A stretch of 64,000 nt of DNA from Neptunitalea chrysea (GCF_027924145.1 NZ_BRVP01000002.1:186001-250000), one strand, 5' to 3'; counted from the first letter of the stretch, positions 42,701 to 52,518 are shown. Program-made: numbers and translations. The notes: a model not told the origin generated them from the letters alone.

Positions 42701-44722
42701 TTACACTTTAGCTTTTAAAAAATTATAAATTTCATATTGAGACCTGAGTTTTGATTTATTATTAGTTACGTAACTATTACTGAAATTATGATCTAAAACT
42801 CGGGCCTTTACATTGTCGTTAAGTTGCAGATTAAGTATACACTTTAACTCTTTATAAATGTCTTTATCGTAAATAGGAGTCAGAACTTCTATTCTATAAT
42901 CTAAATTACGAGTCATCCAATCTGCAGATCCAATAAACATAATTTCATCACCTCCATTTTCAAAACAATAGACTCTTCCGTGTTCTAAGTATCTATCTAC
43001 TATGCTGGTTATATATATGTTATCACTTAACCCTTCAACTTCAGGTTCAAGACAACAAAATCCTCTTATTAATAAACGTATTTCAACCCCGGCCATAGAA
43101 GCTTCATATAGCTTATGAATCATACGCTTGTCGTGAAGACTATTCATTTTAGCCGTTATTTTAGCTTTTTTACCCTCTCTTGCATTTTGTATTTCGTTAT
43201 CTATTAAGGTGTAAAATTGTACTCTAGTATTAAAAGGAGATACTAATAAGTGCTTAGTTTTTGGAATAATCAGATTATGTTCTAATACTTCAAATACGCT
43301 TTCAATATCAGAAGTTATATTTTCATTCGCTGTAAATAAGCCATGATCTATATATAATTTAGCCGTATTTGCATTAAAGTTACCAGTACTAATAAACGCA
43401 TATCCTTTTGTTTTGGTGCGCTCTTTACGTTTAATATAGAATATTTTACTATGTACCTTTATGTTTGGTATACTATAGATAACTTTTGCGCCTTTGTCAC
43501 TAAATGTCTTGCCCCATTCAATGTTGTTTGCTTCATCAAATCTAGCCTGAGCTTCTACAAAAATGGTTACATTTTTACCTAATTCGGTAGCTTTTATTAG
43601 AGCATTATTTAAAGCGGATGTTTTGGCAATTCTATAAAGTGAAATTTTGATATGTGTTACATCAGGGTCTTCAGCTGCCTGCTGTAAAAACAAGGAAACA
43701 TAATCGAATTTTTGATAAGGAAAATGAACTATCTGGTCTTTTTGGGAAATGGTGTTAAATAGGTCATTCGATTTTGATAAAACCGGATGATCTAAAGGTG
43801 GTTGGGCTATGTATTCAAGATTTTTATTGTGAGACGGATTCTTGAATTTCATAAAATCACTGAAATTATGATAACTTCCTCCTGGCATTAGATCTACTTT
43901 ACCTAAGCCTAAATTTTCTTTTAAAAGTTTTCTATGCTCTTTTGAGATTGAGGAATCATAAAGTAATCGAGTAGGTTGACCAATTTCTCTTTGTGAAAGT
44001 GCTTCATATATTTGCTCTGCAAGCTCGCCATTAAAATCATCGTCTAAATACAATTCAGCATCCCTTGATAATTTTATTTCTCCAATTTCATGAATCTTAT
44101 CTTTATACGTGGCGTTTATTTTATACTTAATAACATCATCTATTAAAGTAAAGATATAGGTATTTGATTCAGAAGGTAATTGAATGAATCTATCTTTCGA
44201 TGGAATCTCAACAAATTTTAATTCGTTATTTGTAGTTAAAATAGAGTAGTATAATTCCCCGTCTCCAAGATGTAGCTTACTTTCATTAGTAGTAAGTATA
44301 TTGATTTTCTTATAATGCTCTTCAAAATAATTTTCAATAAAATCCTTTTGGTTTTCAGTGTATTCGTTCGAGCTTTTAAAATAAATGGAGTTGCTAGCTA
44401 ACTCAGGCAGAATAGTTTCTTTATATATTTTGCCAAACTCTTGTTGTTGCTCGTTTACAATTTTAAGAACCTGTTTTAAAGTTTTATTTGGTCTTAAATG
44501 AAGTTTTTTTCTTGTGAAACGATCAATTTTCTTGATTTGGCGTAAATTAGAAACACGTACTTTAAAGTATTCATCTAGGTTAGAAGAAAAGATAGCAAGA
44601 AATTTTATTCGCTCGAAAAGCGGGTTTTTTACATCTTTTGCTTCTTGTAATACTCTAGCGTTAAAATACAACCAATTAACATCACGTTTTAGGTAATGAT
44701 CTTCTTTTATATCAATATTCAT
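42701..44722 (-). CDS. ppk1: Polyphosphate kinase 1
   Basis: The 673-residue protein has the four-domain PPK1 layout: an N-terminal domain (LYFNARVLQEAKD, FLAIFSSNLDEYFKVRV), a head domain, and two phospholipase-D-like catalytic domains. The autophosphorylated His lies in NIKVHSKIFYIKR, and the second in VDRYLEHGRVYCF. It makes long-chain polyphosphate from ATP at the membrane. Length is normal. It follows, in the opposite direction, a DUF4870 gene and is preceded by a separate unit. Confidence 0.95.
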   Translation of the reverse strand: MNIDIKEDHYLKRDVNWLYFNARVLQEAKDVKNPLFERIKFLAIFSSNLDEYFKVRVSNLRQIKKIDRFTRKKLHLRPNKTLKQVLKIVNEQQQEFGKIYKETILPELASNSIYFKSSNEYTENQKDFIENYFEEHYKKINILTTNESKLHLGDGELYYSILTTNNELKFVEIPSKDRFIQLPSESNTYIFTLIDDVIKYKINATYKDKIHEIGEIKLSRDAELYLDDDFNGELAEQIYEALSQREIGQPTRLLYDSSISKEHRKLLKENLGLGKVDLMPGGSYHNFSDFMKFKNPSHNKNLEYIAQPPLDHPVLSKSNDLFNTISQKDQIVHFPYQKFDYVSLFLQQAAEDPDVTHIKISLYRIAKTSALNNALIKATELGKNVTIFVEAQARFDEANNIEWGKTFSDKGAKVIYSIPNIKVHSKIFYIKRKERTKTKGYAFISTGNFNANTAKLYIDHGLFTANENITSDIESVFEVLEHNLIIPKTKHLLVSPFNTRVQFYTLIDNEIQNAREGKKAKITAKMNSLHDKRMIHKLYEASMAGVEIRLLIRGFCCLEPEVEGLSDNIYITSIVDRYLEHGRVYCFENGGDEIMFIGSADWMTRNLDYRIEVLTPIYDKDIYKELKCILNLQLNDNVKARVLDHNFSNSYVTNNKSKLRSQYEIYNFLKAKV

Positions 44723-44783
44723 AGGGACATTTCCTCTTTATTCAAAAATAATGAGTGTAAAAAGGAATTGAATTAAATTGATG

Positions 44784-45650
44784 TTAAATGGTAAGCTTAG
44801 AAAGTATATATTTTATTAAATTATCAACTCCTTGATACGGATCTTTAGAAAATGTACCGTTTGCTCTATTAGCAATAATGGTATTTGCAGAGAGTGCATG
44901 GTGCCCCATTAGTTTAGATAAGCCATAAATAGCAGAAGTTTCCATTTCTAAATTAGTAACAGGTACTCCATTAAACTTAAAGTTATCCATTTTGGTATTT
45001 AATGTTTCATCTTCAACTGCTAATCTTAGCACTCTTCCTTGTGGTCCATAAAATCCGGGTGCAGTAGCGGTAAAACCGGTAACAGTTTCTTCACTACTTA
45101 ATGTATCAAGTAATTTTTCGCTTCCTTTTATTACTGTTGGACGTCCTTTGTCTAAATTCCATCCGGTATGTGCTATAAAAGCGTCTTCTACATCGGTTTC
45201 GGTAATACCATCAAGTTTGTATGATCGCATCATATTATCGAGTCCTAAACCATATTTACCTAATACCATACTATCTACAGGAATATCGGTTTGAAGAGAC
45301 CCCGAGGTTCCTATTCGTATGATGTTTAAAGAAGTTAATTCCTTTTTTATAGCTCTGGTTTTAAAATCAATATTAACCAGAGCATCTAGTTCATTAATTA
45401 CAATATCAATATTATCAGGACCAATTCCAGTAGCAATAACGGTTAAACGCTTACCATTTAGGGTACCGGTATGTGTTACAAATTCTCTTTTCTCCTTTTT
45501 AACCTCAATGGTATCAAAGTGTTGTGAAACTCTTTTTACCCTATTAGGGTCTCCTACTGTTATCACAGTAGGAGCAATATCTTCAGGAAGTAAATTTAGA
45601 TGATAGATGCTACCATCAGGATTTAATATAAGTTCAGATTCTTTAATCAT
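44784..45650 (-). CDS. Nucleoside phosphorylase (uridine phosphorylase-like)
   Basis: The 288-residue protein has the PNP/UDP family I pattern: VITVGDPNRVKRVSQHFD near the start (phosphate/ribose site), RIGTSGSLQTDIPVDSMV in the middle, and NLEMETSAIYGLSKLMGHHA near the C-terminus, where the Glu-x-Glu-type segment contacts ribose. It splits nucleosides with phosphate into a base and ribose-1-phosphate for salvage. Uridine is the likeliest substrate but is not certain. It lies 13 bases downstream of the DUF1835 gene. Confidence 0.92.
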   Translation of the reverse strand: MIKESELILNPDGSIYHLNLLPEDIAPTVITVGDPNRVKRVSQHFDTIEVKKEKREFVTHTGTLNGKRLTVIATGIGPDNIDIVINELDALVNIDFKTRAIKKELTSLNIIRIGTSGSLQTDIPVDSMVLGKYGLGLDNMMRSYKLDGITETDVEDAFIAHTGWNLDKGRPTVIKGSEKLLDTLSSEETVTGFTATAPGFYGPQGRVLRLAVEDETLNTKMDNFKFNGVPVTNLEMETSAIYGLSKLMGHHALSANTIIANRANGTFSKDPYQGVDNLIKYILSKLTI

Positions 45651-45663
45651 TTATAGTTAATTA

Positions 45664-46581
45664 CTATAATTTAAGTAGTTTTCCGGTGCTATCGTTAAAT
45701 AAGAAATCGTACTTGCGGCTACCACCTAAGAAAATATGATCATCTCGTAATTCAGAATAAAAGTTGGTAGCACCATCAATAACATCATTACCTTTTTGCG
45801 AAAGAGTAACCGGAGAAAAAGTACTAAATAAAGGTTTTAATAAATTGATGACATTCTCGAATTGAATATCTCCAAAACCAAAACTTTTTTGATTCTTAAG
45901 AGACATTACAATTAATTCATCTTTTGATTTTAATTTTCTTTTGGTAGCTTCCCCTAATACAAAATTTTCTACAGAATTTAATCCATTATGTATAGATGGA
46001 AATCTGGAAAGGTGAGTATGAATGGCGTTTTGAAGAAAATTAAACTGAGAAGAATTGAAAGAGGAGAAGTTTTCTAGGTTTATAGGAGAATCACTACAGT
46101 AAAGCTGCCAGACATAGTCGGCGGTAGCAATATCATCCTGTGTTAAATGAACTCTTTTCTTGTATAGCCTATCTAGTTGCTCAGAGGTTAAAGAAGAAAA
46201 GAACTGAAATTGTTTTTTAGGAGATACAAGAGAAATTTGAACATCTTTTCTGTATTTCTTAAGCCAGCTAATAACAGCAATCATGTTCACCTGACAAAAT
46301 AAATCGTTATCAAACCATAAAACAATTTCATCTTGTTGTTTTTCATTACAAAGCCTTCTGTACTCTTTTAAAGTTTTCTCAATAAAAGTTTGTTTAGTTA
46401 TTCTGTAATTAGATTTTAGATGATCAAATCTTGTCTTCCAGAAAGTTTCACTGCCTACATCTGTAGTTGTTTTACCTTCGCACAAGATTTCGCGCCAAGT
46501 AATAATATTGCCTTGAACAGGAACGCCAGCAAGCTGCTCCGTTAAAGAATCACCATTAGTAATGTGAAGGGTTTTACTCAT
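45664..46581 (-). CDS. DUF1835 domain protein
   Basis: The 305-residue product begins with TLHITNGDSLTEQLAGVPVQ and continues with IITWREILCEGKTT and EIVLWFDNDLFCQVNMIAVI, the pattern of DUF1835. No signal peptide or membrane segments are visible, so it is a soluble cytoplasmic protein. It precedes the nucleoside phosphorylase gene and may share its transcript. Function is unknown. Confidence 0.85.
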   Translation of the reverse strand: MSKTLHITNGDSLTEQLAGVPVQGNIITWREILCEGKTTTDVGSETFWKTRFDHLKSNYRITKQTFIEKTLKEYRRLCNEKQQDEIVLWFDNDLFCQVNMIAVISWLKKYRKDVQISLVSPKKQFQFFSSLTSEQLDRLYKKRVHLTQDDIATADYVWQLYCSDSPINLENFSSFNSSQFNFLQNAIHTHLSRFPSIHNGLNSVENFVLGEATKRKLKSKDELIVMSLKNQKSFGFGDIQFENVINLLKPLFSTFSPVTLSQKGNDVIDGATNFYSELRDDHIFLGGSRKYDFLFNDSTGKLLKL

Positions 46582-46662
46582 AGTTTTAGCATAAAATTTA
46601 GTTAGGGAGGATAAATGTATAAATTTTTAACTGAAATTTCATATTTAAATTGTGTTAAGTTA

Positions 46663-46992
46663 TTAACCACCAACTCTTTTCACTTTAAAACCTTTATCTT
46701 TAAGGATAGTCATAATTTTATCTCGATAATCACCTTGAATAATTATTTCATCATCTTTAAAACTTCCCCCTACACTTAAAGTTGTTTTTAATTCTTTGGC
46801 TAAAATCTTAAAATCATCGGTAGCACCAGTATAACCTGCTATAATGGTTTGTGGCTTTCCTTTTCTTTTTTCGTATTTGCATAGGAGTGGTTCGTCTTGC
46901 ATCCAAATACCGTCTGAATCATCTTTTATATCATTAGCCTCTTCATGAACATGATCTGGAAATAAATTCTTTAATTGATCTTGTAAATCCAT
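46663..46992 (-). CDS. SUI1/eIF1-family translation factor (YciH-like)
   Basis: The 109-residue product has a variable acidic start and a SUI1 fold: RKGKPQTIIAGYTGATDDFK, LAKELKTTLSVGGSFKDDEI and IIQGDYRDKIMTILKDKGF. Bacterial SUI1 proteins resemble eIF1 and may affect start-site selection on the ribosome, but are usually not essential. It lies alone between the DUF1835 and cupin genes. Confidence 0.92.
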   Translation of the reverse strand: MDLQDQLKNLFPDHVHEEANDIKDDSDGIWMQDEPLLCKYEKRKGKPQTIIAGYTGATDDFKILAKELKTTLSVGGSFKDDEIIIQGDYRDKIMTILKDKGFKVKRVGG

Positions 46993-47036
46993 TTTTATAT
47001 TTTTTGCAAAAATATTCTTTTTAGTTACGTATCTAC

Positions 47037-47552
47037 TTAAACTTTAGTAAGTTCTTTTAGTTTTTCTAAATATTCTAAACTCTCTGTTGTACCTTCTTCA
47101 GGAGACCATAGCATAAAATCTTTATCGGTACTTTTAATATAAGGTCCAGGCTTTACTTCATAAATAACTGTATCTTTTTCAAGCACTATAAAGGAATGAA
47201 TGATAGAAGGTTCTAAATCAACTCCAAATATGTCAGAACCGGCTTTAATTGTTTGATAGGTATCTATAGTACCATTTAAATGAAAGGTGATAAACATAAT
47301 AGCTCCTTTTAAGACCACTACCGATTCACATTTTTGCTCATTCTTATGGTAATGTGGTCGTATATAGGTACCAGGTTGCATCACATTAAACATTCTGTGT
47401 AATTTATTATCATCAGTTTTATGTAATGGCACTATGACACGCTTTCTGGGACTATCTTTAGATATTTCTATACCAGCTTCTAATATCGCAGAAGTGAGAT
47501 ATGTTAAGTCTGTTGTTGGGGGAGTTGTTGCTGCAGGATTTTTTTTTTCCAT
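47037..47552 (-). CDS. WbuC-like cupin metalloprotein
   Basis: The 171-residue protein is a single cupin: RPHYHKNEQKCESVVVLKGAI has the His-x-His-x-Glu-like metal site, followed by SIIHSFIVLEKDTVIYEVKPGPY. The RMFNVMQPGTYIRPHYHK block fits the WbuC family, named from O-antigen clusters. It reads divergently from lpxD, which would be in line with envelope polysaccharide metabolism. The catalysed reaction is unknown. Confidence 0.85.
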   Translation of the reverse strand: MEKKNPAATTPPTTDLTYLTSAILEAGIEISKDSPRKRVIVPLHKTDDNKLHRMFNVMQPGTYIRPHYHKNEQKCESVVVLKGAIMFITFHLNGTIDTYQTIKAGSDIFGVDLEPSIIHSFIVLEKDTVIYEVKPGPYIKSTDKDFMLWSPEEGTTESLEYLEKLKELTKV

Positions 47553-47691
47553 TTATGTTTTTATTTCATTTTGCTATAAATAAATAGCAAGTTGTTAAAT
47601 AATATTCGTTCTTTGTATGTTAAAGAAATGGTCTTATAGGTCTAAAACTATATATAATTTATTTTAAAAACGATTTCTTTACTATTTTTTT

Positions 47692-47699
47692 TAATTTTG
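47692..47699 (+). promoter_or_regulatory. Putative -7 element of the lpxD operon
   Basis: TAATTTTG matches the Bacteroidota -7 consensus TAnnTTTG. It ends 5 bases before the lpxD ATG at 47705, which would give a transcript with almost no leader. No convincing -33 TTG is visible at the usual distance. Confidence 0.4.
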
Positions 47700-47704
47700 A
47701 CGCA

Positions 47705-48724
47705 ATGAAATTTACAATACAACAAATAGCAACCATTTTAGAGGGTGAAGTAGTAGGTAATCCTGATGAGGAAGTTTATAAATTAGGTAAAATCGAGGAA
47801 GGTAAAAAAGGAGATTTAACTTTTTTAGCAAATCCAAAATATAAATCTTACATATATACAACAGAAGCTTCGGCTACTATCGTTGACAAGGATTTTGTTA
47901 GTGATAAACCACTGAAAACCAATCTTATTAAAGTGGCTGATGCATACAAAGCTTTTTCTAAATTACTTGAATATTACAATCAAGTTAAAATGAATAAATC
48001 AGGAATAGAATCCCCTGTTTTTGTTGCGGAATCTTCCAATTACGGAAATAATATCTATCTTGGGGCCTTTGCTTATATAGGAGAAAATGTGAAAATTGGA
48101 GAAAATGTAAAGATTTATCCACATGCATATATAGGCGATAATGTTACTATTGGTGATAATGTAACTGTATTTTCAGGCTGTAAAGTATATTCAGAATCAG
48201 TGATAGGAAATAATTGTGTTTTAAATAGTAACGCTGTAATTGGAGCAGATGGATTTGGGTTTGCACCTAATGATAAAGGAGAGTATTCTAAAATACCACA
48301 AACAGGAAATGTAATTTTAGAAGATTTTGTGGATGTTGGAGCAGGTACAACAATAGATAGAGCTACGCTAGGTTCAACAATTATAAGAAAAGGAGTAAAA
48401 CTGGATAATCAGATCCAGATAGCACATAATGTAGAAATAGGAGAAAATACTGTAATAGCGGCACAGACTGGAATTGCAGGTTCTGCTAAAATTGGTAAAA
48501 ATTGTATGATTGGTGGTCAGGTAGGGATTGTAGGACATATTACCATTGGAGATGGAGTTAAAGTGCAGGCACAATCTGGAATTGGACGTAACTTAAAAGA
48601 TGGAGAAACAGTTCAAGGATCTCCGGCTTTAAATTATGGCGATTTTAACAAGTCATATGTGCTATTTAAAAATTTACCCAAATTAGCTTCAACTTTAAAC
48701 AACTTAGAAAAACAATCAAAATAA
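47705..48724 (+). CDS. lpxD: UDP-3-O-acylglucosamine N-acyltransferase
   Basis: The 339-residue product has an N-terminal uridine-binding domain (about 1-100) and a left-handed beta-helix of hexapeptide repeats (e.g. [20 protein letters not shown]), with the catalytic His in [13 protein letters not shown]. It transfers a 3-hydroxyacyl chain to the amine of UDP-3-O-acylglucosamine, the third step of lipid A synthesis. Its last base is the first base of the next start codon, so lpxD and lpxC-fabZ are coupled. Length and motifs are typical. Confidence 0.95.
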   Translation: MKFTIQQIATILEGEVVGNPDEEVYKLGKIEEGKKGDLTFLANPKYKSYIYTTEASATIVDKDFVSDKPLKTNLIKVADAYKAFSKLLEYYNQVKMNKSGIESPVFVAESSNYGNNIYLGAFAYIGENVKIGENVKIYPHAYIGDNVTIGDNVTVFSGCKVYSESVIGNNCVLNSNAVIGADGFGFAPNDKGEYSKIPQTGNVILEDFVDVGAGTTIDRATLGSTIIRKGVKLDNQIQIAHNVEIGENTVIAAQTGIAGSAKIGKNCMIGGQVGIVGHITIGDGVKVQAQSGIGRNLKDGETVQGSPALNYGDFNKSYVLFKNLPKLASTLNNLEKQSK

Positions 48725-50124
48725 TGAGTAGTTTGGCTGCAAACCAAAAAACAATTGGAAAAGAAACAACCCTTAAAGGAGTAGGATTACACACAGGTAA
48801 AGAAGTTACCATAACTTTTAAACCAGCCCCAGAAAATCATGGTTTTGTCTTTGTTAGAGTGGACCTAGAAGGTTCTCCTAAAATAGAAGCTGACGTTAAT
48901 TATGTGATTAATACTCAGAGAGGTACTGTATTAGAAAAATTTGGTGTTAAGATTCAGACTTGTGAGCACGTACTAGCGGCTTTAGTGGGTATGGATGTTG
49001 ACAATGTTTTAATAGAATTAGATTCTTCTGAGCCTCCTATTATGGATGGTTCCTCTAAATTTTTTGTAGAGGCTATTGAAGAAGCCGGAATTAAAGAGCA
49101 GAAAGCTGAAAGAGAAGAATACATTGTTAAAGATGTAATTTCATATACAGATGAAGAAACTGGAAGTGAAATAACTATAATACCTTCAGATGAGTACCAA
49201 GTAACTACGATGGTAGATTTTGGTACTAAGGTTTTAGGAACTCAAAATGCATCTATTAAAAAGATGGATGAGTTTACGTCGGAGATAGCTAATGCCAGAA
49301 CGTTTAGTTTCTTACATGAGTTAGAGATGTTACTTGAGCATGGTCTAATTAAAGGAGGAGATTTAAATAATGCTATTGTTTACGTAGATAAAGAACTTTC
49401 TAAGGAAACAATGGAAAAATTAAAAGTGGCATTTAATAAAGATAGTATCTCTGTTAAGACTAACGGAATCTTAGATAATTTAACGCTACATTACCCTAAT
49501 GAAGCTGCCAGACATAAGTTATTAGATGTTATTGGAGATTTAGCTTTAATAGGAATGCGTATTAGAGGTAAGGTTATTGCAAATAAACCTGGACATTTTG
49601 TAAATACACAGTTTGCTAAAAAAATTGCAAAAATTATAAAATTAGAGAAACGCAATAACGTTCCTAAATTCGATTTGAGCGCAAAACCTTATATGGATGT
49701 TGTTCAAATTATGAAAATGTTACCACACAGACCTCCATTTTTATTAGTAGATAAAGTTTTAGAGTTAACAGATACGCGTGTTATAGGAGTGAAGAATGTG
49801 ACTATGAACGAACCATTTTTCGTAGGTCATTTTCCTGGTGCTCCGGTAATGCCAGGTGTATTACAGGTAGAAGCAATGGCACAAACAGGAGGTATCTTAG
49901 TACTTAGTACTGTGCCAGACCCTGAAAACTATCTTACCTATTTTATGAAAATGGATAAAGTTAAGTTTAAGCAACAAGTACTTCCGGGTGATACCCTAAT
50001 TTTTAAATGTGATTTAGTATCTCCGATAAGAAGAGGAATTTGCCATATGCAGGCTTATGTGTATGCCAATGATAAATTAGTATCAGAAGCAGAGTTAATG
50101 GCACAAATTGTAAAAGTAAAATAG
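48724..50124 (+). CDS. lpxC-fabZ: Bifunctional UDP-3-O-acyl-N-acetylglucosamine deacetylase / 3-hydroxyacyl-ACP dehydratase
   Basis: The 466-residue fusion is characteristic of Bacteroidota. The N-terminal LpxC part (about 1-310) has VGLHTG, the metal site TCEHVLAAL with His, and HKLLDVIGDLAL with the second His/Asp. The FabZ part (about 320-466) begins with IMKMLPHRPPFLLVDKV, carrying the catalytic His, and has GHFPGAPVMPGVLQVEAMAQ with the catalytic Glu. It joins the committed lipid A step with fatty acid elongation, which could balance the supply of hydroxyacyl chains. It is followed by lpxA after 5 bases. Confidence 0.97.
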   Translation: MSSLAANQKTIGKETTLKGVGLHTGKEVTITFKPAPENHGFVFVRVDLEGSPKIEADVNYVINTQRGTVLEKFGVKIQTCEHVLAALVGMDVDNVLIELDSSEPPIMDGSSKFFVEAIEEAGIKEQKAEREEYIVKDVISYTDEETGSEITIIPSDEYQVTTMVDFGTKVLGTQNASIKKMDEFTSEIANARTFSFLHELEMLLEHGLIKGGDLNNAIVYVDKELSKETMEKLKVAFNKDSISVKTNGILDNLTLHYPNEAARHKLLDVIGDLALIGMRIRGKVIANKPGHFVNTQFAKKIAKIIKLEKRNNVPKFDLSAKPYMDVVQIMKMLPHRPPFLLVDKVLELTDTRVIGVKNVTMNEPFFVGHFPGAPVMPGVLQVEAMAQTGGILVLSTVPDPENYLTYFMKMDKVKFKQQVLPGDTLIFKCDLVSPIRRGICHMQAYVYANDKLVSEAELMAQIVKVK

Positions 50125-50129
50125 AAAAG

Positions 50130-50915
50130 ATGAATCAACCCCTTGCATATGTGCATCCTGGTGCAAAAATTGCCAAAAATGTGGTTATCGAACCATTTAC
50201 AACAATACATAACAATGTTGTAATTGGTGAAGGAACTTGGATAGGTTCTAACGTTACCATAATGGAAGGTGCTAGAATCGGAAAAAATTGTAATATATTC
50301 CCTGGAGCTGTAATTTCTGCTCCACCTCAAGATTTAAAATATCAAGGTGAAGAAACTACTGCAGAGATAGGAGATAATACAACTATTAGAGAATGTGTTA
50401 CCATTAATAAAGGTACTTCAGATAGAATGAAAACCAAAATAGGGGATAATTGTCTTATTATGGCCTATTCGCATGTTGCTCACGATTGTATTGTGGGTAA
50501 TTCATGTATTTTTTCTAATAATACAACACTTGCCGGACATATTACGGTAGGAGATTATGTGGTGATGGCGGGTATGACTGCCGTACACCAATTTTGTTCT
50601 GTAGGTAATCATGCTTTTGTAACCGGAGGTTCTTTGGTTAGAAAAGATGTTCCGCCGTTTGTAAAAGCAGCCCGTGAGCCACTTTCATATGTTGGTATTA
50701 ATTCGGTAGGGTTACGAAGAAGAGGTTTTACAACCGAAAAGATTAGAGAAATTCAGGATATCTATAGAATTCTATATCAGCGTAACTATAACAATACGCA
50801 AGCAGCTGCATTTATAGAAGCAGAAATGGAAGCAACTTCTGAAAGAGATGAGATTCTACAATTTATAAAAGATTCTCAAAGAGGTATTATGAAAGGATAT
50901 TTTAGAACAACTTAA
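50130..50915 (+). CDS. lpxA: Acyl-ACP--UDP-N-acetylglucosamine O-acyltransferase
   Basis: The 261-residue protein is a hexapeptide-repeat beta-helix (VHPGAKIAKNVVIEPFTTIH…) with the catalytic His in MAYSHVAHDCIVGN, and a helical C-terminal domain (GLRRRGFTTEKIREIQDIYR). It adds the first acyl chain of lipid A. It is third in the lpxD / lpxC-fabZ / lpxA operon, and the efp gene follows after 24 bases. Confidence 0.96.
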   Translation: MNQPLAYVHPGAKIAKNVVIEPFTTIHNNVVIGEGTWIGSNVTIMEGARIGKNCNIFPGAVISAPPQDLKYQGEETTAEIGDNTTIRECVTINKGTSDRMKTKIGDNCLIMAYSHVAHDCIVGNSCIFSNNTTLAGHITVGDYVVMAGMTAVHQFCSVGNHAFVTGGSLVRKDVPPFVKAAREPLSYVGINSVGLRRRGFTTEKIREIQDIYRILYQRNYNNTQAAAFIEAEMEATSERDEILQFIKDSQRGIMKGYFRTT

Positions 50916-50939
50916 GATTATTTAAATTATAGAAATAAA

Positions 50940-51506
50940 ATGGCAAATACGTCGGATATAAGAAAAGGATTGTGTATACGATACAATCATGACATTTTTA
51001 AAGTAATTGAATTTCTTCATGTAAAACCAGGTAAAGGGCCTGCTTTTGTGAGAACTAAATTGAAAAGTGTTACTACAGGGAAAGTAATTGATAACACGTT
51101 TTCGGCAGGACACAAGATAGAGGATGTAAGAGTTGAAACAAGAAGTTATCAATATTTATATCCGGAAGGTGATATGTTTCATTTTATGAATACAGATGAT
51201 TACACTCAAATTGCTTTACAAAAAGATAATTTGGATGCTCCTGAATTAATGAAAGAAGGAGAAGTGGTTACCATCATTTTTAATACAGAGGATAACATGC
51301 CTTTAAGTGTTGATATGCCAAATCATGTAATTTTAGAAATTACGCATACTGAACCTGGTGTAAAAGGGAATACAGCTACAAATGCAACTAAACCCGCTAC
51401 TACAGAAACAGGAGCCTCTGTAAATGTTCCTTTATTTATTAACGAAGGAGACAAAATTAAGATTGAAACCGATAAAGGTACTTACGTAGAAAGAATTAAA
51501 GAATAA
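50940..51506 (+). CDS. efp: Elongation factor P
   Basis: The 188-residue protein has the three-domain EF-P form: an N-terminal KOW-like domain with the loop KPGKGPAF (Lys32 at the tip, the residue usually modified), an OB domain and a C-terminal OB domain ending GDKIKIETDKGTYVERIKE. It relieves ribosome stalling at proline runs. A ~20-residue Thr/Ala-rich linker (about 140-158) lies within the C-terminal part. A terminator follows. Confidence 0.96.
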   Translation: MANTSDIRKGLCIRYNHDIFKVIEFLHVKPGKGPAFVRTKLKSVTTGKVIDNTFSAGHKIEDVRVETRSYQYLYPEGDMFHFMNTDDYTQIALQKDNLDAPELMKEGEVVTIIFNTEDNMPLSVDMPNHVILEITHTEPGVKGNTATNATKPATTETGASVNVPLFINEGDKIKIETDKGTYVERIKE

Positions 51507-51515
51507 CATTTTATT

Positions 51516-51548
51516 AATTCCCGTTGATATAAAACGGGAATTTTTTTA
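51516..51548 (+). terminator. Intrinsic terminator between efp and the second lpxD-like gene
   Basis: A perfect 10-bp stem AATTCCCGTT / AACGGGAATT with a 7-base loop is followed by T7. The T-run ends two bases before the ATG of the next gene (51550), so the element both ends the efp transcript and covers the place of a leader for the next gene. Confidence 0.85.
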
Positions 51549-51549
51549 T

Positions 51550-52482
51550 ATGAAATTTCCACAAACACATACATTAAAACAAATTGCGACGATTATTAAC
51601 GCATCATTTGTTGGACCAGAGGATTTCCCTATTTTAGGAATGAATGAGATTCATGTTGTAGAAGAAGGTGATATTGTTTTTGTAGATCATCCTAAATATT
51701 ATGACAAGGCATTAAATTCTGCTGCTACAATTATTTTAATTAATAAAGAGGTAACCGCACCAGAAGGTAAGGCACTGCTTATTTCTGATGATCCTTTTAG
51801 AGATTTTAATAAACTTACAGAATATTTTAAGCCTTTTGTGAAGGCTGATAATATTTGTACTTCAAGTGCAGTTATTGGTGAAAATACGGTTATTCAACCA
51901 GGAGCTTTTGTTGGTAATAATGTTACAATAGGCGATAATTGCTTAATTCATGCAAATGTTTCTATCTATGATAATGCTGTAATTGGTGATAATGTTATTA
52001 TTCATTCAGGTACTGTTTTAGGAGCAGATGCTTTTTATTACAAAAAGCGCCCTGAAGGTTACGATAAGTTAAAATCTGGTGGTAGAGTTGTTATAGAAGA
52101 CAATGTAGAAATTGGGGCATTGTGTAGTATAGATAAAGGAGTTACCGGAGATACTACAATTAAAAAAGGTACTAAGCTTGATAATCAAGTGCATATAGGT
52201 CATGATACGGTTATTGGAGAAAGATGTTTAATAGCTGGTCAAACTGGTATTGCAGGGTGTGTTATTTTAGAAGATGAAGTAGTATTATGGGGGCAGGTTG
52301 GTTTAATTAGTGGTATAACTATTGGTGCAAAATCGGTAGTGTTAGCAAAATCAGCATTAACTAAATCTGTTAAGGGAGGTACCACATATTTTGGTGCTCC
52401 TGCAGGAGAAGCACGTAAAAAGTATAAAGAATTAGCAAGTATACGTATGTTACCTTCGTTAATTTCAAAAATTAAAGAATAA
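51550..52482 (+). CDS. LpxD-like acyltransferase, second copy
   Basis: The 310-residue product resembles LpxD: an N-terminal domain (FPQTHTLKQIATIINASFVG, EIHVVEEGDIVFVDHPKYY) and a hexapeptide beta-helix (VIGENTVIQPGAFVGNNVTI) with a His in DNQVHIGHDTVIGE at the place of the catalytic His. It is shorter than the lpxD at 47705 and lacks its C-terminal helical part in part. This second copy in the same neighbourhood is common in Flavobacteria. It may use a different acyl chain or act in another amide-acylation; function is unproven. It starts directly after a terminator. Confidence 0.88.
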   Translation: MKFPQTHTLKQIATIINASFVGPEDFPILGMNEIHVVEEGDIVFVDHPKYYDKALNSAATIILINKEVTAPEGKALLISDDPFRDFNKLTEYFKPFVKADNICTSSAVIGENTVIQPGAFVGNNVTIGDNCLIHANVSIYDNAVIGDNVIIHSGTVLGADAFYYKKRPEGYDKLKSGGRVVIEDNVEIGALCSIDKGVTGDTTIKKGTKLDNQVHIGHDTVIGERCLIAGQTGIAGCVILEDEVVLWGQVGLISGITIGAKSVVLAKSALTKSVKGGTTYFGAPAGEARKKYKELASIRMLPSLISKIKE

Positions 52483-52510
52483 ATAGCTTTAAATTTCATT
52501 TCCAAAAACA

Positions 52511-52518
52511 TATTTTTG
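52511..52518 (+). promoter_or_regulatory. Putative -7 element upstream of sucD
   Basis: TATTTTTG fits the TAnnTTTG -7 consensus and lies 29 bases before the sucD ATG at 52548. No clear -33 TTG is seen. Confidence 0.4.
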
